From JBKBUF01 sp046290815 (lineage in GTDB: Bacteria; Bacteroidota; Bacteroidia; Cytophagales; Cytophagaceae), in the NCBI GenBank assembly GCA_046290815.1, contig JBKBUF010000012.1, positions 58,168 through 122,167 of the forward strand: DNA of 64,000 bases. The letters are read 5' to 3'. The position numbers were made by a program, and so were the translations under genes. Under the pieces are notes generated by a model. It ran no database searches. It saw only the letters and a program-made list of their open reading frames with translations, and was not told the origin of the DNA. Shown here one piece after another: positions 8,736-17,089 of the stretch. The number at the start of each line of letters is the position of its first letter. Position 1 is the stretch's first letter.

Positions 8736-11700
8736 TTATTGTTTAATTATCTTCTTACAGCTCACTTTGCCATTCTGATAAATTTTACAGAAGTAAATAT
8801 CCGGTGACAAATCAGCTGCATTGATATTGAAGGTTTGCTTACCTGCTGCCACCATACTTTCATTTACTATAATCAACTCTTGTCCGAGTTTATTTACCAC
8901 AACCACTTTAGCGAAACCTGATTCCTGAAAATTCACCTCAACTTCAGTGTCAGCATAGAAAGGATTAGGAGTATTCTTTATCTCAAGCTCCTGCTCTGTA
9001 TCAGCCATCCTCCTGTTGGAAGTAATCATTACAGGTGTGTTGCTGAACTCTACATAGTTTATATTAAAGCTTGGACTGTTCATTACTATCCTCATAGTTT
9101 TGATTCCTGATGTGAGATAAACATTCGCTGCTGTAACCGTTTGATACGATTGATAATTGCCGGTGTTTGGAACTGTAATATTTCCTGATACATTTACACC
9201 GTCAATTTCCACATGAAAGGTTCTACCGGTACTGGTAGCAGAAACTCTTGCCTGCAAAGTATATTGACCTGCAGTTCTTACATTAACAGTATATTTCAGC
9301 CATTCACCTGCAGCAATCCAACCTACATTATATCCGCCATCCACATCAAGACAAGCCTGGATATCTACATCTGTATTTGTTCTGTAAACAGCACCGTTGT
9401 TGCCTGTTGTATTATCAAAATAAGCAACGTTCAATGCCCCCTCATCAAAATCTTCTGCTTCAATTCTTCCCGGTATAGCTCTTGATACACCTCCATATGG
9501 ATGGTCATTTGCTTTAGCTTCGTTTACCTTTACTTCGGTAAAGCTATTCCAGGAATTACTGCTGTTTCCATTACCTACGATCCTGACAAATTTTGCTCTT
9601 ACAGTTCTGAAGGCAAAAGATTCCAGATCGAGGCTTCTTCCGGAGCTGGTCATACCAGTCAATACAGGAGTAAATGTAATTCCATCTACAGAAGTTAATA
9701 CATCAAAGTTTGATACCCGTAAATTTCCATTATAGAAAGCTATCTGTATAGCATTGATATTTCTTTCTGTACCAAGGCAAAGCAGCAACCATTGACCAAC
9801 TCCATTGGCAGACCATCTTGTATTTAAATCGTTGTCCAGCACATTGGCAGGAACGTTACCATCATCCGCACTGGCAGAAGCAGGAATACAAGGTACTGCC
9901 AAATTAATTTTAACTTCGGTAAAACTATTCCAGGCATTTACACTATTACCACGTCCAATTATTCTCACATATTTTGCTTTTCTTACAGCAAAACTAAATC
10001 TCTCAAAACCAAGCGAAGTACCACTACTTTTTAATCCTGCAGCCGCAGTACTCCAGCTGCTACCATTTAATGAAGTAAGAATATCAATTGTAGACACTCG
10101 GGTATCGCCGTTGAAGAATGCGATCTCGACACCTGTAATATCTTTTTCTGCGTCCAGACAAAACTGAATCCATTGGCCATCTCCATTGGCAGACCATCTT
10201 GTTCCGAAATTATTATCCAGAACATTTTCGGGTACATTACCATCATGCGCACTGGCAGACACTACCTGACATGCAGGAGTTATTGTAATTGAAATAGCAG
10301 AAGAGGTAGTAACTGCACCTGAGTTATCGGTGGCTCTTGCGGTTAGAACAACTGTACCTTCAGGAATATTATTCCATGTAAAATTCCACGGAGTGGAAGT
10401 CCTTTCGCCAATTTTAGTAGACCCGGCGAAAAATTCCACTCTTGCAACTGCACCATCAGGATCTGTAGCGTTGGTATTAATAGTAAGATTTGTTCCTGCA
10501 ACAAATGTTGAATTGTTTGCCGGAGAAGTGATGCTCACTGAAGGTGCACGGTTAGGATTCAATCTATCGTATAGCTGTTTTTCATATAGCGATGTAATTG
10601 TTACATGATTTCCGGTTGATTCCCATATTCCGGGACTTCCTTTAACCCAAGTTCCCTGATCAGTTACATTACCTTTACAGCCGATAGCCCAGTTAAAATG
10701 TTGTGCAGGTCTTTGAACCACAAATTTGCTTCCGGTGCAATTCCAGAATACTGTTTGCGCTCCTGCCCAACCATGTCCGGTCCCGGAGTTGGTTCTGTTT
10801 TGAACATTCATCTCACCATTACCAACAATATTATCGAACAGTAAACCAGTCGCCCAACGATGGTGCGGCCCGATATCAGATCTCATATTGGTTGCTCTGC
10901 ATTTAACAAACACATTAGGTCCGGGAGTCTGTGCACCGGTGACATAATCATGCCTTCCGCCATCTGTACTGCAATCTCTGAAAAGATTCAGCTGACCATC
11001 GCAATTAAAAGAATATTTCCTTCCGCCTGTAGTTTGAGAAATCGGCTCATAGTTATGGCAGTTAATAACAGAAACATTGGCTGCACTTCCCCTTACATGC
11101 ACTGCTGAGTACCCAAAATGATAAAAGTTACTATTTCTCACCCAACCATGCTGCATATTGGAGAAACCTATAGCAGTCCATGCGTGGTTCTCATCGTCAG
11201 CAGTGCTATACACAGAAGAGAATCTTATATTCTCTATACCAATATTTTCAATTCTATTCCATGAGTATTTATAAATGAACCCTTCTTTCAGGTTAACATC
11301 GATAGGATCTACCACAGGTGCATCCAATGTAATAGTATTACCCGAAACTCCTGTTACAATTCTCAGATAACTGATTCTATAAGCAGAAGTAGTCCAACCG
11401 TATTGCGCCATACCAAGCAAATCAATCCATGATTGTTTTGGTTCGACTCTTAAAATTACTCTGTCACCGACAGCATAACCTGAAGCATTTTCAACATTAA
11501 AAGACGTTGCCCCTACCGGTACATAGGAATTGGTTATCCTTCGTCTGGTACCTGCGGTTTCAGCAGGAGTTCCTGCTCCGCTTATCTGGATTACTGTATG
11601 CTGAGCAGTTCTGGTAGCCACTATTCTGGTTCCTGTAGTGGTATTCCCTTCGCCTCTTATTACAATACCACTTGCTCTAATATTTAAAGTGTTGCTTACA

Positions 11701-12026
11701 CGGTATTCGCCTGCACGCAATAAAATAGTCCCCCTGAATCCCTGGCTATTTAAAGGAAGTGCGGAAACTTCATCAATAGCTCTTTGTATTTGTGTAAGGT
11801 TATCCCCTACTACAGCAGTCAAAGTTCTCACCACAGGAACAGCAGGAATAGCAACATCACCATATTGATAACCCACCCTGCTGAAATCAGGTATGGTATT
11901 TCCCCTGGCGTCGGGTGTATAAACCAGTCTTCCATCAGGGCCGGTTCTCACCCAGGTGGATGTACCGGTTTGCGAGAATACCCATAATGGTATAACGACA
12001 AACAGATAAGTAAAAAAGTTTTTCAT
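8736..12026 (-). CDS. T9SS-secreted beta-helix protein with Ig, two F5/8 type C and CBM6 modules
   Basis: A 1096-residue extracellular protein, probably a polysaccharide-active enzyme of unassigned family. The signal peptide is residues 1-18 (MKNFFTYLFVVIPLWVFS). Residues about 55-490 form a right-handed parallel beta-helix of pectate-lyase-superfamily type; AGEYRVSNTLNIRASGIVIRG is the typical opening coil. An Ig-like module with SITSPANNSTF follows at about 493-585. Two F5/8 type C (discoidin) modules lie at about 586-708 and 709-838, each with VLDNxxxTRWSANGxGQW and SFTEVKxN. A CBM6-like module is at about 840-992 (RIEAEDFDEG...GYNVGWIAAGEWLKYTV). The C-terminus is a type A sorting domain. 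The helix resembles none of the GH87 proteins elsewhere in the window, and I cannot name catalytic residues. Confidence 0.85.
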   Translation of the reverse strand: MKNFFTYLFVVIPLWVFSQTGTSTWVRTGPDGRLVYTPDARGNTIPDFSRVGYQYGDVAIPAVPVVRTLTAVVGDNLTQIQRAIDEVSALPLNSQGFRGTILLRAGEYRVSNTLNIRASGIVIRGEGNTTTGTRIVATRTAQHTVIQISGAGTPAETAGTRRRITNSYVPVGATSFNVENASGYAVGDRVILRVEPKQSWIDLLGMAQYGWTTSAYRISYLRIVTGVSGNTITLDAPVVDPIDVNLKEGFIYKYSWNRIENIGIENIRFSSVYSTADDENHAWTAIGFSNMQHGWVRNSNFYHFGYSAVHVRGSAANVSVINCHNYEPISQTTGGRKYSFNCDGQLNLFRDCSTDGGRHDYVTGAQTPGPNVFVKCRATNMRSDIGPHHRWATGLLFDNIVGNGEMNVQNRTNSGTGHGWAGAQTVFWNCTGSKFVVQRPAQHFNWAIGCKGNVTDQGTWVKGSPGIWESTGNHVTITSLYEKQLYDRLNPNRAPSVSITSPANNSTFVAGTNLTINTNATDPDGAVARVEFFAGSTKIGERTSTPWNFTWNNIPEGTVVLTARATDNSGAVTTSSAISITITPACQVVSASAHDGNVPENVLDNNFGTRWSANGDGQWIQFCLDAEKDITGVEIAFFNGDTRVSTIDILTSLNGSSWSTAAAGLKSSGTSLGFERFSFAVRKAKYVRIIGRGNSVNAWNSFTEVKINLAVPCIPASASADDGNVPANVLDNDLNTRWSANGVGQWLLLCLGTERNINAIQIAFYNGNLRVSNFDVLTSVDGITFTPVLTGMTSSGRSLDLESFAFRTVRAKFVRIVGNGNSSNSWNSFTEVKVNEAKANDHPYGGVSRAIPGRIEAEDFDEGALNVAYFDNTTGNNGAVYRTNTDVDIQACLDVDGGYNVGWIAAGEWLKYTVNVRTAGQYTLQARVSATSTGRTFHVEIDGVNVSGNITVPNTGNYQSYQTVTAANVYLTSGIKTMRIVMNSPSFNINYVEFSNTPVMITSNRRMADTEQELEIKNTPNPFYADTEVEVNFQESGFAKVVVVNKLGQELIIVNESMVAAGKQTFNINAADLSPDIYFCKIYQNGKVSCKKIIKQ

Positions 12027-12111
12027 ACTCAGTTAAATTAAGTTGATTATTTAATAGTTCTGAGTAAAGACAATGAGCGGAAGAACATGTAAACAAAAGA
12101 CCGGGAAAAAA

Positions 12112-13014
12112 TTATTCGGCCGGGACAATTTGTTCTTTTTCAACAAAAAAGAAGTTCAAAGAAAACTCCAGCCTTTGAAAATTATTTATGCTTTGAACTT
12201 TATAAGGGGAATAATAACTAACAAGCAATTGAAGCAAAGTTTTATTTAACTCTATATTTTTTACACCACCAACAAATGTAAACCCTTCATTCAATGAATA
12301 ACCTGCACCTGTTACAAGCAAACTATGTATTGTAGCTATACCTGTACCTCTTATTTGGTGAGGATATCCTTCTGCTAATCGTGCGGTGAATGCAGGCCGG
12401 AAATCAAGAGAAGGACTGATGCTAAAATTTCTATCTCCATAAATATTAACAAACCTTTTCAAATGCATTGCTTCATCCATTGGCTGAATTTTTCCCTGGA
12501 AAATCTGATTAAAGGAAACACCTGCATTAAAGTTCTTATTATACAACCATAGTCCTACATCGGCATTTGGTGCGAATGAAGATCCTCCGGCGCTGATATT
12601 AGATCCTTTGTAAACAAAATTTACAAAGCCAAAAGAAGCTCCTGCATTAAAAAATATATCCTCAGCCACTCTTAAGTGAATACCATAAAGTAAAGATGCC
12701 CGGGAGCGGTTAAAATAATTACCCTCCTTGTCGTTTATAAAATACATACCGGCAATATGCCGCACACCTTTAGTATTCGGATTTAATATTGCATTTGCAT
12801 TTACAAAATAAGTCCTCACCCCTTGTAAGGCACCTGTTAACTCACGGTCTTCCGCGAACAATTCCACATTGGAGCGGGTGCCTGCAGCTGCAGGGTTTAA
12901 AAGCTGGTAAGAATTAAAATACTGATCAAAAGGTACAGGAAAAATATCCCCTGACTGGGCGAATGCAACAGTGGAAGCAAAATTTACAAGGAATGCAAAA
13001 GTTATAGTCCTCAT
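12112..13014 (-). CDS. PorP/SprF family T9SS outer-membrane protein
   Basis: A 300-residue protein with a signal peptide (residues 1-19, ending VAFAQ) followed by the family signature region PVPFDQYFNSYQLLNPAAAGTR. It has regular alternating strands expected of an outer-membrane barrel. PorP/SprF proteins form part of or cooperate with the type IX secretion system, and members encoded beside type B (CHU_C) cargo genes are needed for secretion of that cargo. Here the gene is divergent from the sigma/anti-sigma/LRR operon, whose last two products end in CHU_C-like domains. It is therefore a plausible dedicated export or anchoring partner. Length and order of motifs are normal for the family. 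Confidence 0.85.
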   Translation of the reverse strand: MRTITFAFLVNFASTVAFAQSGDIFPVPFDQYFNSYQLLNPAAAGTRSNVELFAEDRELTGALQGVRTYFVNANAILNPNTKGVRHIAGMYFINDKEGNYFNRSRASLLYGIHLRVAEDIFFNAGASFGFVNFVYKGSNISAGGSSFAPNADVGLWLYNKNFNAGVSFNQIFQGKIQPMDEAMHLKRFVNIYGDRNFSISPSLDFRPAFTARLAEGYPHQIRGTGIATIHSLLVTGAGYSLNEGFTFVGGVKNIELNKTLLQLLVSYYSPYKVQSINNFQRLEFSLNFFFVEKEQIVPAE

Positions 13015-13156
13015 ATCAGGGAAAGCAACATAATAATAATATTTTATCAGGGATAAACCGAATGCTTTTCCATCTAAAAGAAGGGATAAAAAAAATCTGC
13101 AAATCCGTGTTTACTTTAGTATATTAAGATTGTCTTTACTTTGGGATAAAATATAA
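13015..13156. promoter_or_regulatory. Divergent promoter region with three GGGATAAA copies
   Basis: The 142 bases between porP/sprF-like and sigma genes must contain both promoters. GGGATAAA occurs three times in the same orientation, at 13050-13057, 13083-13090 and 13143-13150. TTTACTTT occurs twice, at 13110-13117 and 13135-13142. These could be sites for the ECF sigma factor or another regulator. The composition is AT-rich, so chance is possible. Confidence 0.4.
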
Positions 13157-13732
13157 ATGACTATTACTGAACAGGATATAATTAGTTGCGCCAGAAAGGG
13201 CAATGATGAGGCGGTGCTTTCCTTTTTATATAAGGAAGTATTACCAAAAGTCAGACATTATATTCTGAGCAATAAAGGAAATGAGGATGAGACTAAGGAC
13301 ATATTCCAGGATGCTGTGATTATATTCTACAAAAAACTGAAGATGAACGAGCTGGATGATAATATCAATGTCACCGGTTATGTCTGCCTGATAGCTAAGA
13401 ATCTTTGGATAAACAGGGTAAAGAAAATAAACAGGCAAGCCATGTTTGAAGGAGAAACTGATATAGCCAGCGATGAGAATATTGAAAAAGACATTATTAC
13501 AAATGAAAAGGAAAGTGCGATAAAAATACTGATGAGCAGAATAGGTGAAGAATGCAGAAGGCTATTAAAGTTGTCGGTATATGAAAACCTAAGCATGAAG
13601 GAGATTTGCAGAAGGATGGGTTATTCCAATGAGAATGTTGCAAAAACATACAATTACAGATGCAAGCAAAAGCTTGCTCAGCTGGTGAGAGAAAATCAAT
13701 CTATTTCAAACTTATTGAAAAATGAACATTGA
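13157..13732 (+). CDS. ECF-family RNA polymerase sigma factor
   Basis: A 191-residue sigma-70 family protein of ECF type. Region 2 is at about residues 18-90 (LYKEVLPKVRHYIL, EDETKDIFQDAVIIFYKKL, YVCLIAKNLWINRVKK). Region 4 is at about 122-180 (CRRLLKLSVYENLSMKEICRRMGYSNENVAKTYNYRCKQKL), with the helix-turn-helix that reads the -35 element. Regions 1 and 3 are missing, as usual for ECF factors. Its end overlaps the next gene by 11 bases, which couples it to a membrane protein with an anti-sigma-like N-terminus. It is most likely held inactive by that protein and released by an envelope signal. Targets are unknown; autoregulation is plausible given repeats in the promoter region. Confidence 0.9.
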   Translation: MTITEQDIISCARKGNDEAVLSFLYKEVLPKVRHYILSNKGNEDETKDIFQDAVIIFYKKLKMNELDDNINVTGYVCLIAKNLWINRVKKINRQAMFEGETDIASDENIEKDIITNEKESAIKILMSRIGEECRRLLKLSVYENLSMKEICRRMGYSNENVAKTYNYRCKQKLAQLVRENQSISNLLKNEH

Positions 13733-14909
13733 AGCAGAGGAACACGAATTGATTGAGAAGTTTTTCAACCGTGAATTAAACCAGGAAGAACTTCAGGATT
13801 TCAATGCACGCCTTAACAGCGATAGCAGCTTCTATGAGATTTTTCAGGAGCAGAAAATGTTGAGAGAAATAATTGTTATGGATGAATTGCTGAATCTGAA
13901 AGAAAAAATCAAATCTGATTTAAGCGGCAATAATCATAAGAGCAATTTTAATAATAAAATTTTTGCCATAAGTACGGTGATATTACTTGCTGGTGCAGTA
14001 GGATATATATACTTCAACGGCAGCACAAAGGAGGAAGCAGAAACTGAATGGATAAAAGACATTTCTGTAATCGCCCCTTCAAGCCTAACAGATGCAGAAA
14101 ATGATGAGACAAATGAAGAAGGAAAATCTATACTTTCAGAATACAAGCAGCAAACGGGAGAGGAAATAAAAATTTATATAATGAATGGCTCATCTATAGT
14201 TAAAGAAATTAAACCGGAAGAACTTATGCCAGATAAAAAAGATGAAGAAAATTCCGGTAAAATAATGCTCAACAAGTCAAAAATAGATTCTTCAGAGCCA
14301 AACGAAAAATCAATTATTACCAAGGAGAAATCTGAAAAGGTTATTGCATCATTAAAAAATATTGAATCAAATAATGAAATCATTAAAACCATTTCAGACC
14401 CATGCATAAACATTAAAATCTCTGCCGGAATATCCACCAGCCCTTCATGCGAAGACAATCCGTCAGGAAGTATCAGCATTATACCTTCATCCATAAAAGG
14501 CGGCAGCGGACCATATAAAGTTTCACTGAACAATTCCGACCCAGGTACTGATTTCAGTTATGAAGGATTAAAATCAGGCACCTATAACATTAATATTTTT
14601 GATAAAAATAATTGTAACACATTTCTTACCGCTTCAGTAGGAATAAAATCCTGCGAGCAGATGATTGAAGATGCATTTTCTCCTCAATATGGTGAAAGAT
14701 GGAGATTCCCTTTTAGAGGATCGCAGCAGGCAGAAATAAAAATAATGGCTAAAAACGGTCAGGAGGTATTCAGTTCATTAATACATGAAGGAGATGAATG
14801 GGATGGAAAGTCATCATCCGGCCAGGAACTACAAGGAGGATTATATCAATTTATCATTAAATTTAACAACGGAACCATCAGCAAAGGAACAATCAGTATT
14901 ATAAGGTAA
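13722..14909 (+). CDS. Putative anti-sigma factor with SprB-like and CHU_C (T9SS type B-like) domains
   Basis: A 395-residue single-pass membrane protein. Residues 1-75 form an acidic helical cytosolic segment (LIEKFFNRELNQEELQDF, LNSDSSFYEIF), typical of Bacteroidota anti-sigma N-termini. One membrane helix spans about 79-98 (IFAISTVILLAGAVGYIYF). A charged linker runs to about 225. Residues about 226-311 resemble an SprB repeat (GGSGPYKVSLNNS...GLKSGTYNINIFDKNNC). The last ~85 residues resemble the CHU_C domain (IKIMAKNGQEVFSS, WDGKSSSGQELQGGLYQF, ending KGTISIIR), but the usual PNGDGxND loop is replaced by PQYGERW. The start overlaps the sigma gene by 11 bases and the stop overlaps the next ATG by one base. 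The sigma partnership and domain order are seen or strongly inferred; the sensing role is a hypothesis. Confidence 0.75.
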   Translation: MNIEAEEHELIEKFFNRELNQEELQDFNARLNSDSSFYEIFQEQKMLREIIVMDELLNLKEKIKSDLSGNNHKSNFNNKIFAISTVILLAGAVGYIYFNGSTKEEAETEWIKDISVIAPSSLTDAENDETNEEGKSILSEYKQQTGEEIKIYIMNGSSIVKEIKPEELMPDKKDEENSGKIMLNKSKIDSSEPNEKSIITKEKSEKVIASLKNIESNNEIIKTISDPCINIKISAGISTSPSCEDNPSGSISIIPSSIKGGSGPYKVSLNNSDPGTDFSYEGLKSGTYNINIFDKNNCNTFLTASVGIKSCEQMIEDAFSPQYGERWRFPFRGSQQAEIKIMAKNGQEVFSSLIHEGDEWDGKSSSGQELQGGLYQFIIKFNNGTISKGTISIIR

Positions 14910-16537
14910 TGAACCGCAGAATTAGACATCAAATCAGTATTTTATTTACAGTCGTTATCTGTCTGTTGAGCTCCGTTATTTTTGCTCAGGTAGAAATCAA
15001 AGACCAGAACTTTAAAGAATTTATTCAGACTACTTACCCTACGGTAATCACTGCAGAAGGAAAACTTGATACAAATGTTGCAAAAACAATTACCGGATCT
15101 TTTCATTGTGTTTCAAGAAACGTAACAGACATTAGCGGAATTAAATACTTTACAGGTATAACTAAACTAAGATTATTCAGCAACAAAATTGAAACTGTAC
15201 CTGCAGAAATTAATCAACTCACGCAGCTGACAGATCTTATTCTTGACAGCAATCAGATTAAACAACTTCCGGATCTTTCAAATTTAGTAAACCTGGAGAT
15301 TCTTCAGGTAAGAGAAAATGAACTTACCAGCCTTCCGTCACTTAATTCCTTCACAAAGCTGAAACGACTTTTTATAGATAACAATAATATTACAAGTTTA
15401 CCTTCTTTGGATAATCTTATAAGCCTGGATCATTTCATCTGCAGTGATAATCCCTTAGGAAGATTACCGGATATGAGCAAAATGGTAAAACTGCGGAGAT
15501 TCATCTGTATCAGCAACAACCTTACCCAACTCCCGAGTTTTAAAGGTTGTATAAGTCTTGAAGAACTTTTGTGTGATTTTAATCAGATCAAAACTTTCCC
15601 GGAATTTGAGGATTACCATAAAATAAAGGAAATAAAAATGCAGTATAACCAACTTGAGCATTTACCCGACCTAAGTCTTTTTCCTAACCTGATATCCTTC
15701 GATATCAGAAACAACAGGTTGAGTTTTGAAGATATAATACCTATAAGCAATCATCCTAACTTCGGCTCTTTTCAAATTACCAATCAAAGTGTAGGAAAAG
15801 CAGAAACGGTAAACATAAAAAAGCATGAGAAATTTATCTTTACATTGTCTGTAGACGAGCATATAAGCAACAATGAATACAAATGGTATAAAAACGGACA
15901 ATTGATCGCCACCACCAGCATAAACAAACTTGAAATACCAAAAGTAACTTCAGATAACGAAGGAGAATATTCCTGCATAATTACCAACAACAACCCAAAA
16001 TATTCAGCCATCAGAGTTTCTTATGCACCAAAAATTTTAAGCGTATTGGCTTGCATGAATGCTCACAATTTCAAATACAATCTGACCGACAATACCTGTA
16101 CATATCCGATAGGAATAAAAATTGATGAGTCCAGCATTGAGGACGCAAACCTTCCTTTGAAATACATAATTAAAAGCAGTTTCCATAATCAGGCCTACAA
16201 CAGCCCTGAGTTTAAACTTCCCAAAGAAGGTGTTTATGATGTTATAATACAGGATGTAAATGAATGTGAAGTACTCTTAAATTCAGCCATCAAAATTGAC
16301 CGTAATCCTGATTGTGATCCTGTATTCTATCCAAATGGAGATGGCATTGCGGACAGTTACTATATATCAGAGTCAGGAACCTGCAAAATTTTTAACAGAC
16401 AGGGGAAACTAATAAAGACCCTTTCGATTCCTGCAGAATGGGATGGCACAGACGATGCCGGTCAACCGGCACCATCAGGTTTATATTTATTAGAAGTTAA
16501 TAAATCCACATCAATCAAGGTATCGCTAATGCGGTAA
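14909..16537 (+). CDS. Secreted leucine-rich-repeat protein with Ig-like, SprB-like and CHU_C domains
   Basis: A 542-residue exported protein. The signal peptide is residues 1-27 (ends SSVIFAQ). Leucine-rich repeats run from about 80 to 285 (LTDLILDSNQIKQLPDLSNL and similar, about nine units of 21-23 residues). An Ig-like module lies at about 300-375 (YKWYKNGQLIA...DNEGEYSCIITNN). A SprB-like module is at about 380-465, and a CHU_C-type T9SS sorting domain is at about 470-542 (FYPNGDGIADSYYI, CKIFNRQGKLIKT, WDGTDDAGQPAPSGLYLLEV). It is translationally coupled to the anti-sigma gene through a TAATG overlap. It probably sits on the cell surface and binds protein or glycan. It may be the main cargo that the divergent PorP/SprF protein serves. 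Confidence 0.85.
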   Translation: MNRRIRHQISILFTVVICLLSSVIFAQVEIKDQNFKEFIQTTYPTVITAEGKLDTNVAKTITGSFHCVSRNVTDISGIKYFTGITKLRLFSNKIETVPAEINQLTQLTDLILDSNQIKQLPDLSNLVNLEILQVRENELTSLPSLNSFTKLKRLFIDNNNITSLPSLDNLISLDHFICSDNPLGRLPDMSKMVKLRRFICISNNLTQLPSFKGCISLEELLCDFNQIKTFPEFEDYHKIKEIKMQYNQLEHLPDLSLFPNLISFDIRNNRLSFEDIIPISNHPNFGSFQITNQSVGKAETVNIKKHEKFIFTLSVDEHISNNEYKWYKNGQLIATTSINKLEIPKVTSDNEGEYSCIITNNNPKYSAIRVSYAPKILSVLACMNAHNFKYNLTDNTCTYPIGIKIDESSIEDANLPLKYIIKSSFHNQAYNSPEFKLPKEGVYDVIIQDVNECEVLLNSAIKIDRNPDCDPVFYPNGDGIADSYYISESGTCKIFNRQGKLIKTLSIPAEWDGTDDAGQPAPSGLYLLEVNKSTSIKVSLMR

Positions 16538-16543
16538 TAATAA

Positions 16544-16981
16544 TTATTTCCCGAATAAACCACCTAATTTGGAACCTACTCCGGAAAGCACGTCTCCTCC
16601 CAGGCCAAACTTAGATAGAAAGCTTTTTTCATCCTTTGCTGTCCCCGTATCAGAAGACGAAAATTTTTCTACAAAAAACGGAACAATAGTAGTGGCAATA
16701 GAATTTGATTTATTCTCTGAAAAACCAAGCTTCGTAGAAAGCATAGGAACAAGATTTCTCATAAAACTATTTCCCATCTGGCTACTATGTGATTTATCTC
16801 CATTGAATAAGCTCATCATCTGAGAAATATTTCCACCACTAGCCTGGTCTGTCAAAGTTTTACGAAAGGATGTACCGGCAACATCAAAGGTATCATTAAC
16901 CTGCTGATCATCCATATTTTCCTTTTCCTTCAACAAGGGACCAAGCTGTCCTTTTCCCATTCTAATCAATTGATCAACCAT
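16544..16981 (-). CDS. DUF937-like protein
   Basis: A 145-residue soluble protein without signal peptide or membrane helix. It has a repeated helical hairpin pattern (FRKTLTDQASGGNISQMMSLF, FMRNLVPMLSTKLGFSENKSNSI) and a Gly-rich tail (FGLGGDVLSGVGSKLGGLFGK). This layout matches small DUF937-like proteins, whose function is unknown. It converges on the LRR gene, with six bases between the two stop codons and no obvious terminator. Confidence 0.6.
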   Translation of the reverse strand: MVDQLIRMGKGQLGPLLKEKENMDDQQVNDTFDVAGTSFRKTLTDQASGGNISQMMSLFNGDKSHSSQMGNSFMRNLVPMLSTKLGFSENKSNSIATTIVPFFVEKFSSSDTGTAKDEKSFLSKFGLGGDVLSGVGSKLGGLFGK

Positions 16982-17089
16982 ATCTTTTTCTCTTTTACTT
17001 AAAACAATAGCTAAAAAGAATATGTGCCCTTGATTGTTTTACTGTTTCCCGGCAAACCGATTTAAACTTTATCATTTAAAAGATGAACC

